A stretch of 48,167 nucleotides of DNA. Source: Pseudodonghicola xiamenensis DSM 18339. Lineage in GTDB: Bacteria > Pseudomonadota > Alphaproteobacteria > Rhodobacterales > Rhodobacteraceae. The stretch spans positions 1-48,167 of the forward strand of contig NZ_AUBS01000032.1 of assembly GCF_000429365.1 (NCBI RefSeq), given 5' to 3'. The position numbers and the translations under genes were made by a program. This document shows, piece by piece, positions 1-9,229 of this stretch (position 1 is the stretch's first letter; each line of letters begins with the position of its first letter). The notes under the pieces were generated by a model that worked only from the letters and a program-made list of their open reading frames with translations, made no database searches and had not been told where the DNA came from.

Positions 1-255
1 GTCCATCTGCTCCATCAACTGCCGTTCCGAGCGGATCGAGAACAGGATCTGGAGAAGGCTCGCCCGGATCAGGCGCTCCGGCGCAATGGAGGGGCGGCCA
101 AAGTCGGTATAGAGCGCGTCAAACTCGGCATCGAGGCTCGTCAGTGCATCGTTCACGATCTGCCGGATCTTGTGAAGCGGATGACCCACAGGGATCCGCT
201 CCTCAAGGTCAACATAGCTGAACAGCGACTCGCTCGCTTCGTCCGTCCCACGCAT
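1..255 (-). CDS. IS5-like transposase, N-terminal part (cut by window edge)
   Basis: The minus strand reads an open frame of 85 codons from an ATG at 255 to the first base of the window, so the gene continues outside. The protein starts MRGTDEASESLFSYVDLEER and contains GRPSIAPERLIRASLLQ and SIRSERQLMEQ. These are typical of the DUF772 N-terminal domain of IS5-type DDE transposases. The catalytic DDE residues would lie beyond the edge. The longer ATG at 295 is out of frame. No terminal inverted repeat could be assigned in the sequence between here and carB. It marks a mobile element next to carB; whether the element is intact cannot be judged. Confidence 0.85.
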   Translation of the reverse strand, partial: MRGTDEASESLFSYVDLEERIPVGHPLHKIRQIVNDALTSLDAEFDALYTDFGRPSIAPERLIRASLLQILFSIRSERQLMEQMD

Positions 256-440
256 CGTCACCCTCACCACCGCTGCCGTGCCGGAAGTGAATCATGTTCT
301 CAAAACCGCGTCGAGACCGGCCTTTTTCAGCAGCCTGCTAAAGGATGTTCGCCCTGAAACGTCAGACCCTTGTGGTTTGACCGCTTCGGTGGGTGCGCGC
401 GGGGCAGGGGCCGACCGCGCAGGGGGCGAGTGCAAAGCAA

Positions 441-465
441 AACGCCCGGCACGGGGCCGGGCGTT
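441..465 (-). terminator. Rho-independent terminator of carB
   Basis: A perfect 10-bp stem (AACGCCCGGC paired with GCCGGGCGTT) closes a 5-base loop. On the minus strand it is followed by TTGCTTTGC. It lies 22 bases past the carB stop codon. Confidence 0.8.
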
Positions 466-486
466 CTTTGGTTTTGCGAGCGTCGA

Positions 487-3400
487 TCAAGCCTGCAGGC
501 TTTTCACCCCGACTTCACCTTCGGCCTGCGCCTTGATGGCGAGGGCTGCGGCATGGCTGCCGGCGGCGGTGGTGAAATAGGGGATCTTGTCATAGAGCGC
601 GACTGAACGGATGCCCTTGGAATCCTCGACCGCCTGGGCGCCTTCGGTGGTGTTCATCACCAGTTGCACCTCACCGTCCTTCATCATGTCGACGATATCG
701 GGGCGGCCCTCATAGACCTTGTTGACCTGATCGCAGGGCACCCCGTGACCGGCCAGCCAGCTTTGGGTGCCGCGCGTGGCGATCAGGCTGAAGCCCAGCC
801 CGACCAGCGTCTGCGCCGCCTCAAGCATCAGCGCCGTCTTGTCGGCATCCTTGATCGAGATGAAGGCACGGCCTTCACGCGGCAGCGCCATGCCGGCCCC
901 CATCTGCGCCTTGAGGAAGGCGCGCGGGAAGTCGCGGTCCCAGCCCATCACCTCGCCGGTGGAGCGCATCTCGGGGCCGAGGATGGTGTCGACGCCGGGG
1001 AAGCGGGCGAAGGGCATCACCGCCTCCTTGACCGAGAACCAGGGCATGTTGGGATCGGCCAGCGTCATCGGATCGGCCAGCGGCAGGGCGGTGTCGTAAT
1101 CTGCATCCTGGCGATAGGGTGCCCGCTGCGGGAAGGCGGTGAGCTTTTCGCCCGCCATCACCCGTGCCGCGATCGACGCGATGGCGCTGTCGGTGGCCTT
1201 GGCGACGAAGGGCACGGTCCGGCTGGCGCGGGGGTTCACCTCGATCAGATAGATATCGTCGCCCTTGATCGCGAACTGCACGTTCATCAGGCCGACAACA
1301 TGCAACGCGCGGGCCAATGCCTCGGTCTGGCGCTTGATCTCGGCGATGGTCTCAGGCGACAGCGAATAGGGCGGCAGCGAACAGGCCGAGTCGCCCGAGT
1401 GCACGCCGGCCTCTTCGATATGCTGCATGATGCCAGCGACATGCACCGTCTCACCATCGCAAAGCGCATCGACGTCCAGTTCGGTCGCGCCGGACAGATA
1501 GCTGTCGAGCAGGACCGGGCTGTCGCCCGAAACCACCACTGCCTCGGAGATATAGCGCTTGAGGTGATCCATATCGCGGACGATTTCCATCGCCCGACCA
1601 CCCAGCACGTAAGAGGGGCGGATCACCAGCGGGAAGCCGATGCCTTCGGCGATTTCCATTGCCTCGGCGTCGGAATGGGCGATGCCGTTGCGCGGCTGTT
1701 TCAGACCCAGCTTGTTGACCAGGTCTTGGAAGCGTTCGCGGTCTTCGGCCAGGTCGATGGCATCAGGCGTGGTGCCCAGGATCGGGATGCCTTCGGCCTC
1801 CAGCGCGTTGGCCAGTTTCAGCGGCGTCTGGCCACCGAATTGCACGATCACCCCGTGCAGCGTGCCGTTCTGCTGTTCGACCCGCAAGATCTCCATCACA
1901 TGTTCGAAGGTGAGTGGTTCGAAATAGAGCCGGTCCGAGGTGTCATAGTCGGTCGAGACCGTCTCCGGGTTGCAGTTGACCATGATGGTCTCATACCCGG
2001 CATTGGTCAGCGCGAAGCAGGCGTGGCAGCAGCAGTAATCGAATTCGATCCCCTGACCGATCCGGTTCGGGCCGCCGCCCAGGATCACTACTTTCTTGCG
2101 ATCCGACGGGCGCGCTTCGCATTCGACCTCGCCCATCATCGGCATTTCGTAGGTGGAATACATATAGGGGGTCTGCGCCTCGAACTCTGCGGCGCAGGTG
2201 TCGATCCGCTTGAAGACCGCGTTAACACCCAGGTTCTGGCGAGCGCGGCGCACGTTGTCCTCATCCCGGCCGGTCAGCTTGCCCAGCCGTGCATCGGAAA
2301 AGCCTAGCATCTTGAGCGCGCGCAGCTCGTCCTCGGTCACCGGCAGGCCGGTCTTGCGCAGCTTGGCCTCGGCCTCGACGATCTCGCGGATGCGGGCCAG
2401 GAACCAGGGGTCGAACTTCGTGACACCATTGATTTCGCTGTCACTGAGCCCGTGACGCATGGCCTGGGCGATGGTGCGGATCCGGTCCGGCGTTTGCTTG
2501 CTGAGTGCCTTGATGACGGCGGCCTTGTCATCGGAACCGACTTCGTCCCAGGGGCCGACCGAAAGGCCGGGGATGGTGATCTCGTCGAAACCGGTCAGGC
2601 CGGATTCCATCGAAGCCAGCGCCTTTTGCAGGGATTCGTGGATGGTGCGACCGATCGCCATCGCCTCGCCCACCGATTTCATTGCGGTGGTCAGGTAGGG
2701 TTCGCTGCCGGGGAATTTCTCGAAGGCGAATTTCGGGATCTTGGTGACGACATAGTCGATGGTCGGTTCGAAGCTGGCGGGGGTCACCTTGGTGATATCG
2801 TTGTCAAGCTCGTCCAGCGTATAGCCGACCGCCAGCTTGGCAGCGATCTTGGCGATCGGGAAACCGGTGGCCTTGGACGCCAGCGCCGAAGACCGCGACA
2901 CCCGCGGGTTCATCTCGATCACAACCATGCGACCGTTTTCCGGGTTCACCGCCCATTGCACGTTCGACCCACCGGTTTCCACGCCGATCTCGCGCAGCAC
3001 GGCGATCGAGCCGTTGCGCATGATCTGATATTCCTTGTCAGTCAGCGTCAGGGCAGGGGCGACGGTGATCGAATCGCCGGTATGCACGCCCATCGGGTCA
3101 ATGTTTTCGATGGCGCAGACGATGATCGCATTGTCCGCCTTGTCGCGGACAACCTCCATCTCGAATTCCTTCCAGCCCAGCAGGCTTTCGTCGACCAGGA
3201 TTTGCCCGACGGGAGAGGCTTCCATGCCAGAGCGGCAGTAATATTCGTAATCGTCTCGGTTATAGGCGACGCCGCCGCCGGTGCCGCCGAGCGTAAAGGC
3301 GGGGCGGATGATGGCGGGCAGGCCGATATGTTCCAGCGCTTCCATTGCCTGTTTCAGGCCGGCGGCGATGTCATGCTTGCCATTGGGCAGTTTCGGCGCG

Positions 3401-3849
3401 GTGACGATATCGGCCTTGGGGTTCTCCAGCCCGATCCGGTCCATCGCCTCGCGGAACAGCTTGCGGTCTTCGGCCATTTCGATGGCGTCCCGCTTGGCGC
3501 CGATCATCTCGACGCCGAATTTCTTCAGAACCCCCATCTCTTCCAGTGCGAGCGAGGTGTTCAGCCCGGTTTGGCCGCCCATCGTGGGCAACAGCGCGTC
3601 GGGGCGTTCCTTTTCGATGATCTTGGCGACGACTTCCGGTGTGATCGGCTCGATATAAGTGGCATCGGCCAGGCCGGGGTCGGTCATGATCGTGGCGGGG
3701 TTCGAGTTCACCAGGATCACCCGATAGCCTTCTTCGCGCAGGGCCTTGCAGGCCTGGGCGCCGGAATAGTCGAATTCGCAGGCCTGTCCGATCACGATGG
3801 GACCGGCGCCGATGATCATGATCGAGGAGATATCGGTTCTTTTGGGCAT
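487..3849 (-). CDS. carB: Carbamoyl-phosphate synthase large subunit
   Basis: CarB makes carbamoyl phosphate from bicarbonate, ammonia (delivered by CarA) and two ATP, feeding pyrimidine and arginine synthesis. The 1,120-residue product has the usual length and the duplicated ATP-grasp layout. The first half begins MPKRTDISSIMIIGAGPIVI; the second synthetase half begins around KKVVILGGGPNRIGQGIEFD; the C-terminus is the MGS-like allosteric domain. The ATG at 3849 is chosen because AAGGA lies 7 bases upstream and the family N-terminus starts there; a frame open 52 codons further upstream is unlike the family. carA is not adjacent. The gene has its own sigma-70-like promoter and terminator, so it is probably monocistronic. 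It supplies the carbamoyl phosphate used by ArgF, encoded 30 kb away in this window. Confidence 0.97.
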   Translation of the reverse strand: MPKRTDISSIMIIGAGPIVIGQACEFDYSGAQACKALREEGYRVILVNSNPATIMTDPGLADATYIEPITPEVVAKIIEKERPDALLPTMGGQTGLNTSLALEEMGVLKKFGVEMIGAKRDAIEMAEDRKLFREAMDRIGLENPKADIVTAPKLPNGKHDIAAGLKQAMEALEHIGLPAIIRPAFTLGGTGGGVAYNRDDYEYYCRSGMEASPVGQILVDESLLGWKEFEMEVVRDKADNAIIVCAIENIDPMGVHTGDSITVAPALTLTDKEYQIMRNGSIAVLREIGVETGGSNVQWAVNPENGRMVVIEMNPRVSRSSALASKATGFPIAKIAAKLAVGYTLDELDNDITKVTPASFEPTIDYVVTKIPKFAFEKFPGSEPYLTTAMKSVGEAMAIGRTIHESLQKALASMESGLTGFDEITIPGLSVGPWDEVGSDDKAAVIKALSKQTPDRIRTIAQAMRHGLSDSEINGVTKFDPWFLARIREIVEAEAKLRKTGLPVTEDELRALKMLGFSDARLGKLTGRDEDNVRRARQNLGVNAVFKRIDTCAAEFEAQTPYMYSTYEMPMMGEVECEARPSDRKKVVILGGGPNRIGQGIEFDYCCCHACFALTNAGYETIMVNCNPETVSTDYDTSDRLYFEPLTFEHVMEILRVEQQNGTLHGVIVQFGGQTPLKLANALEAEGIPILGTTPDAIDLAEDRERFQDLVNKLGLKQPRNGIAHSDAEAMEIAEGIGFPLVIRPSYVLGGRAMEIVRDMDHLKRYISEAVVVSGDSPVLLDSYLSGATELDVDALCDGETVHVAGIMQHIEEAGVHSGDSACSLPPYSLSPETIAEIKRQTEALARALHVVGLMNVQFAIKGDDIYLIEVNPRASRTVPFVAKATDSAIASIAARVMAGEKLTAFPQRAPYRQDADYDTALPLADPMTLADPNMPWFSVKEAVMPFARFPGVDTILGPEMRSTGEVMGWDRDFPRAFLKAQMGAGMALPREGRAFISIKDADKTALMLEAAQTLVGLGFSLIATRGTQSWLAGHGVPCDQVNKVYEGRPDIVDMMKDGEVQLVMNTTEGAQAVEDSKGIRSVALYDKIPYFTTAAGSHAAALAIKAQAEGEVGVKSLQA

Positions 3850-3918
3850 GGCCTGTTCCTTCGAATTGCTGTGGGCGGGGCGAGTCACCGGGGCGCGCGG
3901 GCGCCCAAATTGTCCTGC

Positions 3919-3946
3919 TTTATAGGGATGGGCCGGAAAGGTGCAA
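3919..3946 (-). promoter_or_regulatory. Sigma-70-like promoter of carB
   Basis: On the minus strand TTGCAC (3941-3946) and TATAAA (3919-3924) are separated by 16 bases, upstream of the carB ATG at 3849. This leaves a leader of roughly 60 bases. Confidence 0.6.
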
Positions 3947-3972
3947 GGGGGAGGAGACAGGTTCCCGAGAAC

Positions 3973-3999
3973 GAAAAATCCCCCGCCGGAGCGGGGGAT
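3973..3999 (-). terminator. Terminator of the RTX/integrin-like gene
   Basis: A perfect 9-bp stem (ATCCCCCGC with GCGGGGGAT) closes a 4-base loop at 3978-3999. It is followed on the minus strand by TTTTTCGT. It lies about 40 bases after the stop of the RTX gene and just upstream of the carB promoter. Confidence 0.85.
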
Positions 4000-4039
4000 C
4001 TGCAAGGGCCGGACAGTCCGGGCCGGGGTTCGGATCCGT

Positions 4040-5593
4040 TCAGATCAGATCGAAAGAGAAGTCCGACGCGTCGATATCGGCCACATCGACATCACGCAGA
4101 ACCGCGAAACGGGTGCCGGACAGCTCCAGCAGCACGTCATCGCCGTTCTGGGTGGCGGTGATGTCGGCAAAGCTGTGCAGCGCCACATCCAGGATTGCGA
4201 TCTGATCGCTGCCGTCGGTGAAGTCGAGCACGATATCGGCCTTGTCGGCCTTGGTCATGTTGAACTGGAAAGTGTCGTCACCGGCGCCGCCCTTGAGGGT
4301 GTCCTTGCCCAGACCGCCGTCCAGCACATCGCTGCCCCGTTCGCCAAAGAGCTTGTCCTTGCCGCGACCGCCCAGCAGGGTGTCGCCGCCATTGTCGCCG
4401 AAGATTTTGTCGTTGCCATCCTTGCCACGGATGAGGTTGGCGGCTGCGTTGCCCTCGATCACATCCCGGAAATCAGTGCCGATGGCGTTCTCGATCAGCG
4501 TATCGGTGGCGTCGGAGATGCCGCCCTCGATGCTGTCGATGATGTCCGAGCTGTCCGAGCTCAGCGTCACGACGGTGCCGAAGCCGAATTCGTCGACGAT
4601 GTCCTGATAATCGCTGACCACGCCGGAGGTGACCGCGAAGATCGGGATGATGCCGCCGTCGATCAGGGCCTGCTTGACCTGGGCGAGGGTCGGGTAATCT
4701 TCGCCGGTGCCGTTGTCGCCGGGCCCGTCGGTGACCGCGTCGCCGTCATTGGGGGCCACCGGGTTGTCGCCGGCCAGGTGCGGGATGGCATCGGTGGTGA
4801 GGACCACGACCTTCAGCGCGTCGCTGGACCAGCCGACTTCAGCCGCACGCAGTGCGACCTGCATCAGGCCGGTCATCTGGGCTTCGGGGCCATCTGCACC
4901 GCTGCCCACCACCATCGCGTCCAGGGCCGCTTTCCAGGCATCGAAATCCGATGTCAGCCCCAGTTGGGTCAAGTATTCATGGTCCGAGGTGGACCCGAAG
5001 GGCGAGGTCGGCTTGTCGATGAAGCTGGCCAGACCCAGCCGCACCGTATCAGCCAGGCCCGACAGTGCCGCGATCAGGTCGTCGGCAAGGCCGCGCACCG
5101 TGGACACGTCATCGCTGAACGATCCCGACAGATCCTGCAACAGCACCATTTCCAACGGCCGTTCGCCTTCGCCGCTGACGCCGGTCAATTCGATCACCCG
5201 ATCATCGACATAGGACATGGAACCGGCGTTCATGTTGATCTGCGCCCCGGTGATGCCGCCGGAGAAATCCAGCGTGTCGCGCCGCCCGGCAGTGTCGGTG
5301 ATCACCACGTGATCGCCGGCCAGGCCGTTCACGATGAAGTGGTCGTTCCCGTCGCCACCGAAGGCCACGTCATCGCCGGCGCTCAGGTCGAAGACGTCAC
5401 GACCAGCGCCGCCCAGCAGGGTGTCATCGCCCAGACCGCCAGACAGTACATCATCCCCGTCGCCACCCTGCAGCGTGTCGTCGCCGCTTTGGCCGAACAG
5501 GATGTCGTCGCCTCCCAGGCCGAAAATCTGATCATTGAAGAGCGTACCCGCCAGAACGTCGTCTTCGCCGTCGATACCAAAAATCTCTTTCAT
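4040..5593 (-). CDS. RTX calcium-binding protein with an integrin-beta I-like (VWA) domain
   Basis: This is a 517-residue acidic protein without a Sec signal. Glycine/aspartate nonapeptide RTX repeats (GGxGxDxxx type) occupy about residues 24-65 and 388-440. They flank a von Willebrand A domain at about 146-366. The domain resembles the I-like domain of animal integrin beta chains: DLSGSFSDD at 154-162 matches the MIDAS/ADMIDAS motif, FIDKPTSPF at 191-199 matches the LIMBS-bearing segment, DGPE at 234-237 and TTDA at 266-269 match further metal ligands, and PNDG, DYPT and IFAVT follow in family order. The hydrophobic, aspartate-rich C-terminus ending SFDLI suits type I secretion; no secretion ABC genes are adjacent. 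The ATG at 5593 has GGGAGG upstream. A likely role is a secreted, calcium-folded adhesin; the ligand is unknown. The RTX and VWA assignments are firm; the integrin subfamily rests on motif order. Confidence 0.88.
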   Translation of the reverse strand: MKEIFGIDGEDDVLAGTLFNDQIFGLGGDDILFGQSGDDTLQGGDGDDVLSGGLGDDTLLGGAGRDVFDLSAGDDVAFGGDGNDHFIVNGLAGDHVVITDTAGRRDTLDFSGGITGAQINMNAGSMSYVDDRVIELTGVSGEGERPLEMVLLQDLSGSFSDDVSTVRGLADDLIAALSGLADTVRLGLASFIDKPTSPFGSTSDHEYLTQLGLTSDFDAWKAALDAMVVGSGADGPEAQMTGLMQVALRAAEVGWSSDALKVVVLTTDAIPHLAGDNPVAPNDGDAVTDGPGDNGTGEDYPTLAQVKQALIDGGIIPIFAVTSGVVSDYQDIVDEFGFGTVVTLSSDSSDIIDSIEGGISDATDTLIENAIGTDFRDVIEGNAAANLIRGKDGNDKIFGDNGGDTLLGGRGKDKLFGERGSDVLDGGLGKDTLKGGAGDDTFQFNMTKADKADIVLDFTDGSDQIAILDVALHSFADITATQNGDDVLLELSGTRFAVLRDVDVADIDASDFSFDLI

Positions 5594-5636
5594 ACCTGCG
5601 CCCTCCCGCGCTTTAGGTTAATTTCCGTAGTAAATT

Positions 5637-5654
5637 CACCGGGAACCCCCGGTG
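5637..5654 (-). promoter_or_regulatory. Hairpin in the leader of the RTX gene
   Basis: A perfect 7-bp stem (CACCGGG with CCCGGTG) with a 4-base loop lies 44 bases upstream of the RTX start. The surrounding 5594-5860 interval is clearly richer in A and T than its neighbours and probably holds the promoter, but no clear -35/-10 pair was found. The hairpin has no U-tract. Confidence 0.4.
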
Positions 5655-5860
5655 CCATTTGAAATAATAATAACCAAGAATAACCGATTCTTTGTTCTAG
5701 GTCATGGTGAGATTAAGACAGTTGCCTAGGCGGTCGTAAAGCCCGTTCATGAATAATCGGGCGCGCGGCGCATTTGGACGGTCTCTCCATTTGAGAGCTA
5801 CATTCGGTTGAGCGTTATGTATATGCTTTACACCTACGGCCCTATGCGCCGCCGCTTGCG

Positions 5861-7111
5861 TTATTCGGCCGCCTGACTGGTCGGGTCAGCCTGGGCCTGC
5901 AACGGGATGCCGGTGGGCTGATACATATAATCCCGCGTCAGCGGCACCGCAGCGCGCTGATGACCAAGCTGGAGCTGGAAGACCACCTGCTTCTCTTCCT
6001 CGAAGGTCATGAAGCAGGCGATCAGATAAAAGCGCCACATGCGGATGAAGCGATCGTCATAGCTTTGCCGGACGATGTCGATCTTTTCGTCGAAGCGGGC
6101 GAGCCAGTGGCGCAGAGTCATCGCATAGTGCAGACGCAGGATTTCGATATCCAGGGACCAAAGCCCGGATCGTTCGATCGCCGGAGCGAGTTGCGACAGG
6201 CTGGGAATATAGCCGCCGGGGAAAATGTACTTGGTGATCCACTCCGCCTGCGGCCCTGCGGGATCGAGGCTGCCGATGGTATGGATCAGGGCGACGCCGG
6301 TCTCGTTCAGCAGATGCGAGATCTGGTTGAAATACACACCATAGAAGGGCACCCCCACATGCTCCAGCATGCCGACCGAGACGATACGGTCGAAAGTCTG
6401 GTTCAGGGCGCGGTAATCCTGCAGGCGGAAATCGGTTCGCCCAGCGACCCCTGCCGCCTCGGCGCGGCGCCGTGCGGTGGCAAGCTGGTTTTCCGACAGG
6501 GTGACCCCGGTGACATCGGCGCCGTAATCGCGCGCCAGCGTGATCGCCATGCCACCCCAGCCGCAGCCGATATCCAGCACCTTCATGCCCGGCTCGATCT
6601 GCAGCTTGGCCGCGATATGGGCCTTCTTGGCAACCTGCGCGTCCTCCAGGCTCATGTCCGGATCGGTGAAATAGGCGCAGCTGTATTGCATGTCCTCATC
6701 CAGGAACAGGCGATACAGATCGTCGGAGATATCGTAATGATGCGCCACGTTCTGGCGTGCGTGCTTGGGTGTGTTCAGCTTCGCCCAGGCCTGTACCGCA
6801 TAACGCAGCTTGTTATAGAAGCGGGCCCAGATCGGGATATCCATGTTACGGGCATTGCGCAGCAGGACTCGCAGCAGCGCCTCGGGATCGTCCCCTGCGA
6901 TCTGCAATGTCCCGTCCATATAGCTTTCGCCGAGGGCGAGTTCGGGTTTCAGGCACAGCGCCCTGAGCGCCTGTTCATCGGTGAGCCTGACTTCGCAACT
7001 CGGGTCGGTGGTTGAGCCATAAGTCTTGGTTTCACCATCGGGGAAGGTAACCGTCAGCTGACCTTTCTTGATCAGCTTCAGCATCATGCGATCGAATATC
7101 GTTTTCCACAT
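5861..7111 (-). CDS. cfa: Cyclopropane-fatty-acyl-phospholipid synthase
   Basis: The enzyme transfers a methylene group from S-adenosylmethionine to double bonds of membrane phospholipid acyl chains. The 416-residue product has the expected length. The SAM-binding motif VLDIGCGWGGMAITLA is at about 178-193. NVAHHYDISDDLY and MQYSCAYF, characteristic of the family, lie before it. A cysteine in the C-terminal IACFMTFEEEKQVVF stretch is in the region of the family's essential cysteine. The ATG at 7111 follows GGAGG by 8 bases. The gene is transcribed away from aspS and stands alone. Some rhodobacterial cfa genes are stress-sigma controlled, but no clear ECF-type promoter was recognised here. Confidence 0.93.
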   Translation of the reverse strand: MWKTIFDRMMLKLIKKGQLTVTFPDGETKTYGSTTDPSCEVRLTDEQALRALCLKPELALGESYMDGTLQIAGDDPEALLRVLLRNARNMDIPIWARFYNKLRYAVQAWAKLNTPKHARQNVAHHYDISDDLYRLFLDEDMQYSCAYFTDPDMSLEDAQVAKKAHIAAKLQIEPGMKVLDIGCGWGGMAITLARDYGADVTGVTLSENQLATARRRAEAAGVAGRTDFRLQDYRALNQTFDRIVSVGMLEHVGVPFYGVYFNQISHLLNETGVALIHTIGSLDPAGPQAEWITKYIFPGGYIPSLSQLAPAIERSGLWSLDIEILRLHYAMTLRHWLARFDEKIDIVRQSYDDRFIRMWRFYLIACFMTFEEEKQVVFQLQLGHQRAAVPLTRDYMYQPTGIPLQAQADPTSQAAE

Positions 7112-7223
7112 CGGGCAAACCTCCGCAGTTCGGGTTCGCTGCTTCTCGCGCCGTTAAAAGCTACACTGAAACGTTCAATTTCCCAAGTCTAGCGCAATTC
7201 CCGTTGCGTCACCTCCTGCTTAC

Positions 7224-7252
7224 TTGACTTCTGAAGCGCGGCGCGGTGTATC
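7224..7252 (+). promoter_or_regulatory. Candidate promoter of aspS
   Basis: TTGACT (7224-7229) and TGTATC (7247-7252) are 17 bases apart, about 37 bases upstream of the aspS ATG. The -35 is good and the -10 is only partial. Confidence 0.45.
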
Positions 7253-7288
7253 AGCGCCACATTTCTGATCACTCAAAGGATCGCCACG

Positions 7289-9070
7289 ATGCACGCCTAT
7301 CGCAGTCATACCTGCGCCGACCTCACCGCCGCCAACGTTGGGCAGGCCGTTCGCCTGTCTGGTTGGGTTCATCGGATTCGCGACCATGGCGGCATCCTGT
7401 TCATCGACCTGCGCGATCATTATGGCATCACCCAGGTGCTGTGCGATCCCGATAGCGCGGCCTTCGCCGAGGTCGAGAAAGTTCGCTCGGAATGGTGCAT
7501 CCGCATCGACGGCGAGGTGAAGGCGCGCGACGAGAGCCTGATCAACCCCAAGCTGCCCACCGGCGAGATCGAGGTTTTCGTTCGCGACATCGAAGTGCTG
7601 GGCGCCGCCAAGGAATTGCCGCTGATCGTCTTCGGCGATCAGGAATATCCGGAAGAAACTCGTCTGCGCTATCGTTACCTCGATCTGCGGCGCGAGGCGA
7701 TGCAGCGCAACATGACCCTGCGTTCCGACGTGGTCAGCTCGATGCGCCGGCGGATGTGGGACAAGGGGTTCCGCGAATACCAGACCCCGATCATCACCGC
7801 GTCGAGCCCCGAGGGCGCGCGCGACTTCCTGGTGCCGTCGCGTCTGCACCCGGGCAAGTTCTATGCCCTGCCGCAGGCGCCGCAGCAGTTCAAGCAATTG
7901 CTGATGGTCTCGGGCTTCGACAAGTATTTCCAGATCGCTCCCTGCTTCCGCGATGAGGACCCGCGCGCCGACCGCTCGCCGACCGACTTCTATCAGCTCG
8001 ACCTCGAGATGAGCTTTGTCACCCAGCAGGACGTGTTTGATACCGTCTCGCCGGTGCTGGCGGGCGTGTTCGAGGAGTTCGGTGGCGGCCGCAAGGTCGA
8101 CAATCCGGCCGAGTGGCCGCAAATTTCCTATCGAGACGCGGCGCTGTGGTATGGCACCGACAAGCCCGACTTGCGCAACCCGATCAAGATGCAGGTCGTC
8201 AGCGAACATTTCGCTGGTTCCGGCTTTGCCATTTTCGCCAAGCTGCTGGAGCAGGAAGGCACCGAAATCCGTGCCATCCCGGCGCCCACCGGCGGCAGCC
8301 GCAAGTTCTGTGACCGCATGAATGCCTTCGCCCAGAAGGAAGGTCTGCCCGGCATGGGCTATATCTTCTGGCGCGAGGCGAATGGTGAGATGGAAGCGGC
8401 CGGCCCCCTGGCCAAGAACATCGGACCGGAACGCACCGAGGCGATCCGCCAGCAACTGGGCCTGGGCGTGGGTGACGCGGCCTTCTTCCTGGGCGGCAAG
8501 CCCGAGGCATTCCAGACCGTTGCCGGCAAGGCCCGCACCGTGATCGGTGACGAGCTGGGGCTGACCGACACCAACCGTTTCGCCTTTGCCTGGATCGTCG
8601 ACTTCCCGATCTACGAAAAGGACGACGAAACCGGCAAGATCGACTTTGAACACAACCCCTTCTCGATGCCGCAGGGTGGCATGGAGGCGCTGATGGGCGA
8701 TCCGCTCAAGGTGCTGGGCTATCAGTACGATCTGGCCTGTAACGGCTACGAGCTGGTTTCGGGCGCGATCCGGAACCACAAGCCGGAAATCATGTTCAAG
8801 GCCTTCGAGATCGCCGGCTATGGCGAAGACGAGGTGCGCAAGCGGTTCGGCGGCATGGTCAACGCCTTCCAGTTCGGCGCCCCGCCGCACGGTGGTTGCG
8901 CCGCCGGCATCGACCGCATCGTCATGCTGCTGGCCGATGAGCTGAACATCCGCGAGGTCATCCTGTTCCCGATGAACCAGCGCGCCGAGGATCTGATGAT
9001 GGGCGCCCCGTCGGAGCCGAGCGCAGAGCAGCTGATGGAACTGAACCTGCGGGTGATCCCGCAGGAGTGA
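7289..9070 (+). CDS. aspS: Aspartyl-tRNA synthetase
   Basis: AspS charges tRNA with aspartate in the cytoplasm. The 593-residue protein has the bacterial layout: N-terminal OB-fold anticodon-binding domain (about 1-105), class II catalytic core with motif 2 at FRDEDPRADRSPTDFYQ, a GAD insertion in the middle (about 290-420), and motif 3 near GIDRIVML. His33 within RDHGG sits where non-discriminating bacterial AspRSs carry histidine and E. coli carries leucine. This suggests the enzyme also charges tRNA-Asn and relies on GatCAB amidation, which is an inference. ATG 7289 follows AAAGGA. The gene is monocistronic, with a promoter and a terminator visible. Confidence 0.97.
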   Translation: MHAYRSHTCADLTAANVGQAVRLSGWVHRIRDHGGILFIDLRDHYGITQVLCDPDSAAFAEVEKVRSEWCIRIDGEVKARDESLINPKLPTGEIEVFVRDIEVLGAAKELPLIVFGDQEYPEETRLRYRYLDLRREAMQRNMTLRSDVVSSMRRRMWDKGFREYQTPIITASSPEGARDFLVPSRLHPGKFYALPQAPQQFKQLLMVSGFDKYFQIAPCFRDEDPRADRSPTDFYQLDLEMSFVTQQDVFDTVSPVLAGVFEEFGGGRKVDNPAEWPQISYRDAALWYGTDKPDLRNPIKMQVVSEHFAGSGFAIFAKLLEQEGTEIRAIPAPTGGSRKFCDRMNAFAQKEGLPGMGYIFWREANGEMEAAGPLAKNIGPERTEAIRQQLGLGVGDAAFFLGGKPEAFQTVAGKARTVIGDELGLTDTNRFAFAWIVDFPIYEKDDETGKIDFEHNPFSMPQGGMEALMGDPLKVLGYQYDLACNGYELVSGAIRNHKPEIMFKAFEIAGYGEDEVRKRFGGMVNAFQFGAPPHGGCAAGIDRIVMLLADELNIREVILFPMNQRAEDLMMGAPSEPSAEQLMELNLRVIPQE

Positions 9071-9097
9071 TCCGGGCAACAGTTTCGAGCAGTAAAG

Positions 9098-9126
9098 CGG
9101 CGGCCTTCGGGCCGTCGTTTTCGTTT
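9098..9126 (+). terminator. Rho-independent terminator of aspS
   Basis: An 8-bp stem with one G-U pair (CGGCGGCC with GGCCGTCG) closes a TTCG tetraloop at 9098-9117. It is followed by TTTTCGTTT. The rest of the gap to 9229 is GC-rich and holds no gene. Confidence 0.9.
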
Positions 9127-9229
9127 GGGGCTAGGGGGAAGGGCGGGCGCTCGCCCGGCGGCCCTGCGGGCCTTGTTCCGGGCGGAAGAATGGCGTTCGG
9201 CTTCTGTCGTGCGTTCCGGCCCCGCAGGA

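Noticed and set aside
664..4161. Long plus-strand open frames opposite carB (about 550 codons each)
   Set aside because: They are mirror frames of a strongly conserved gene in GC-rich DNA; their translations are rich in His, Arg, Gly and Asp and match no family.
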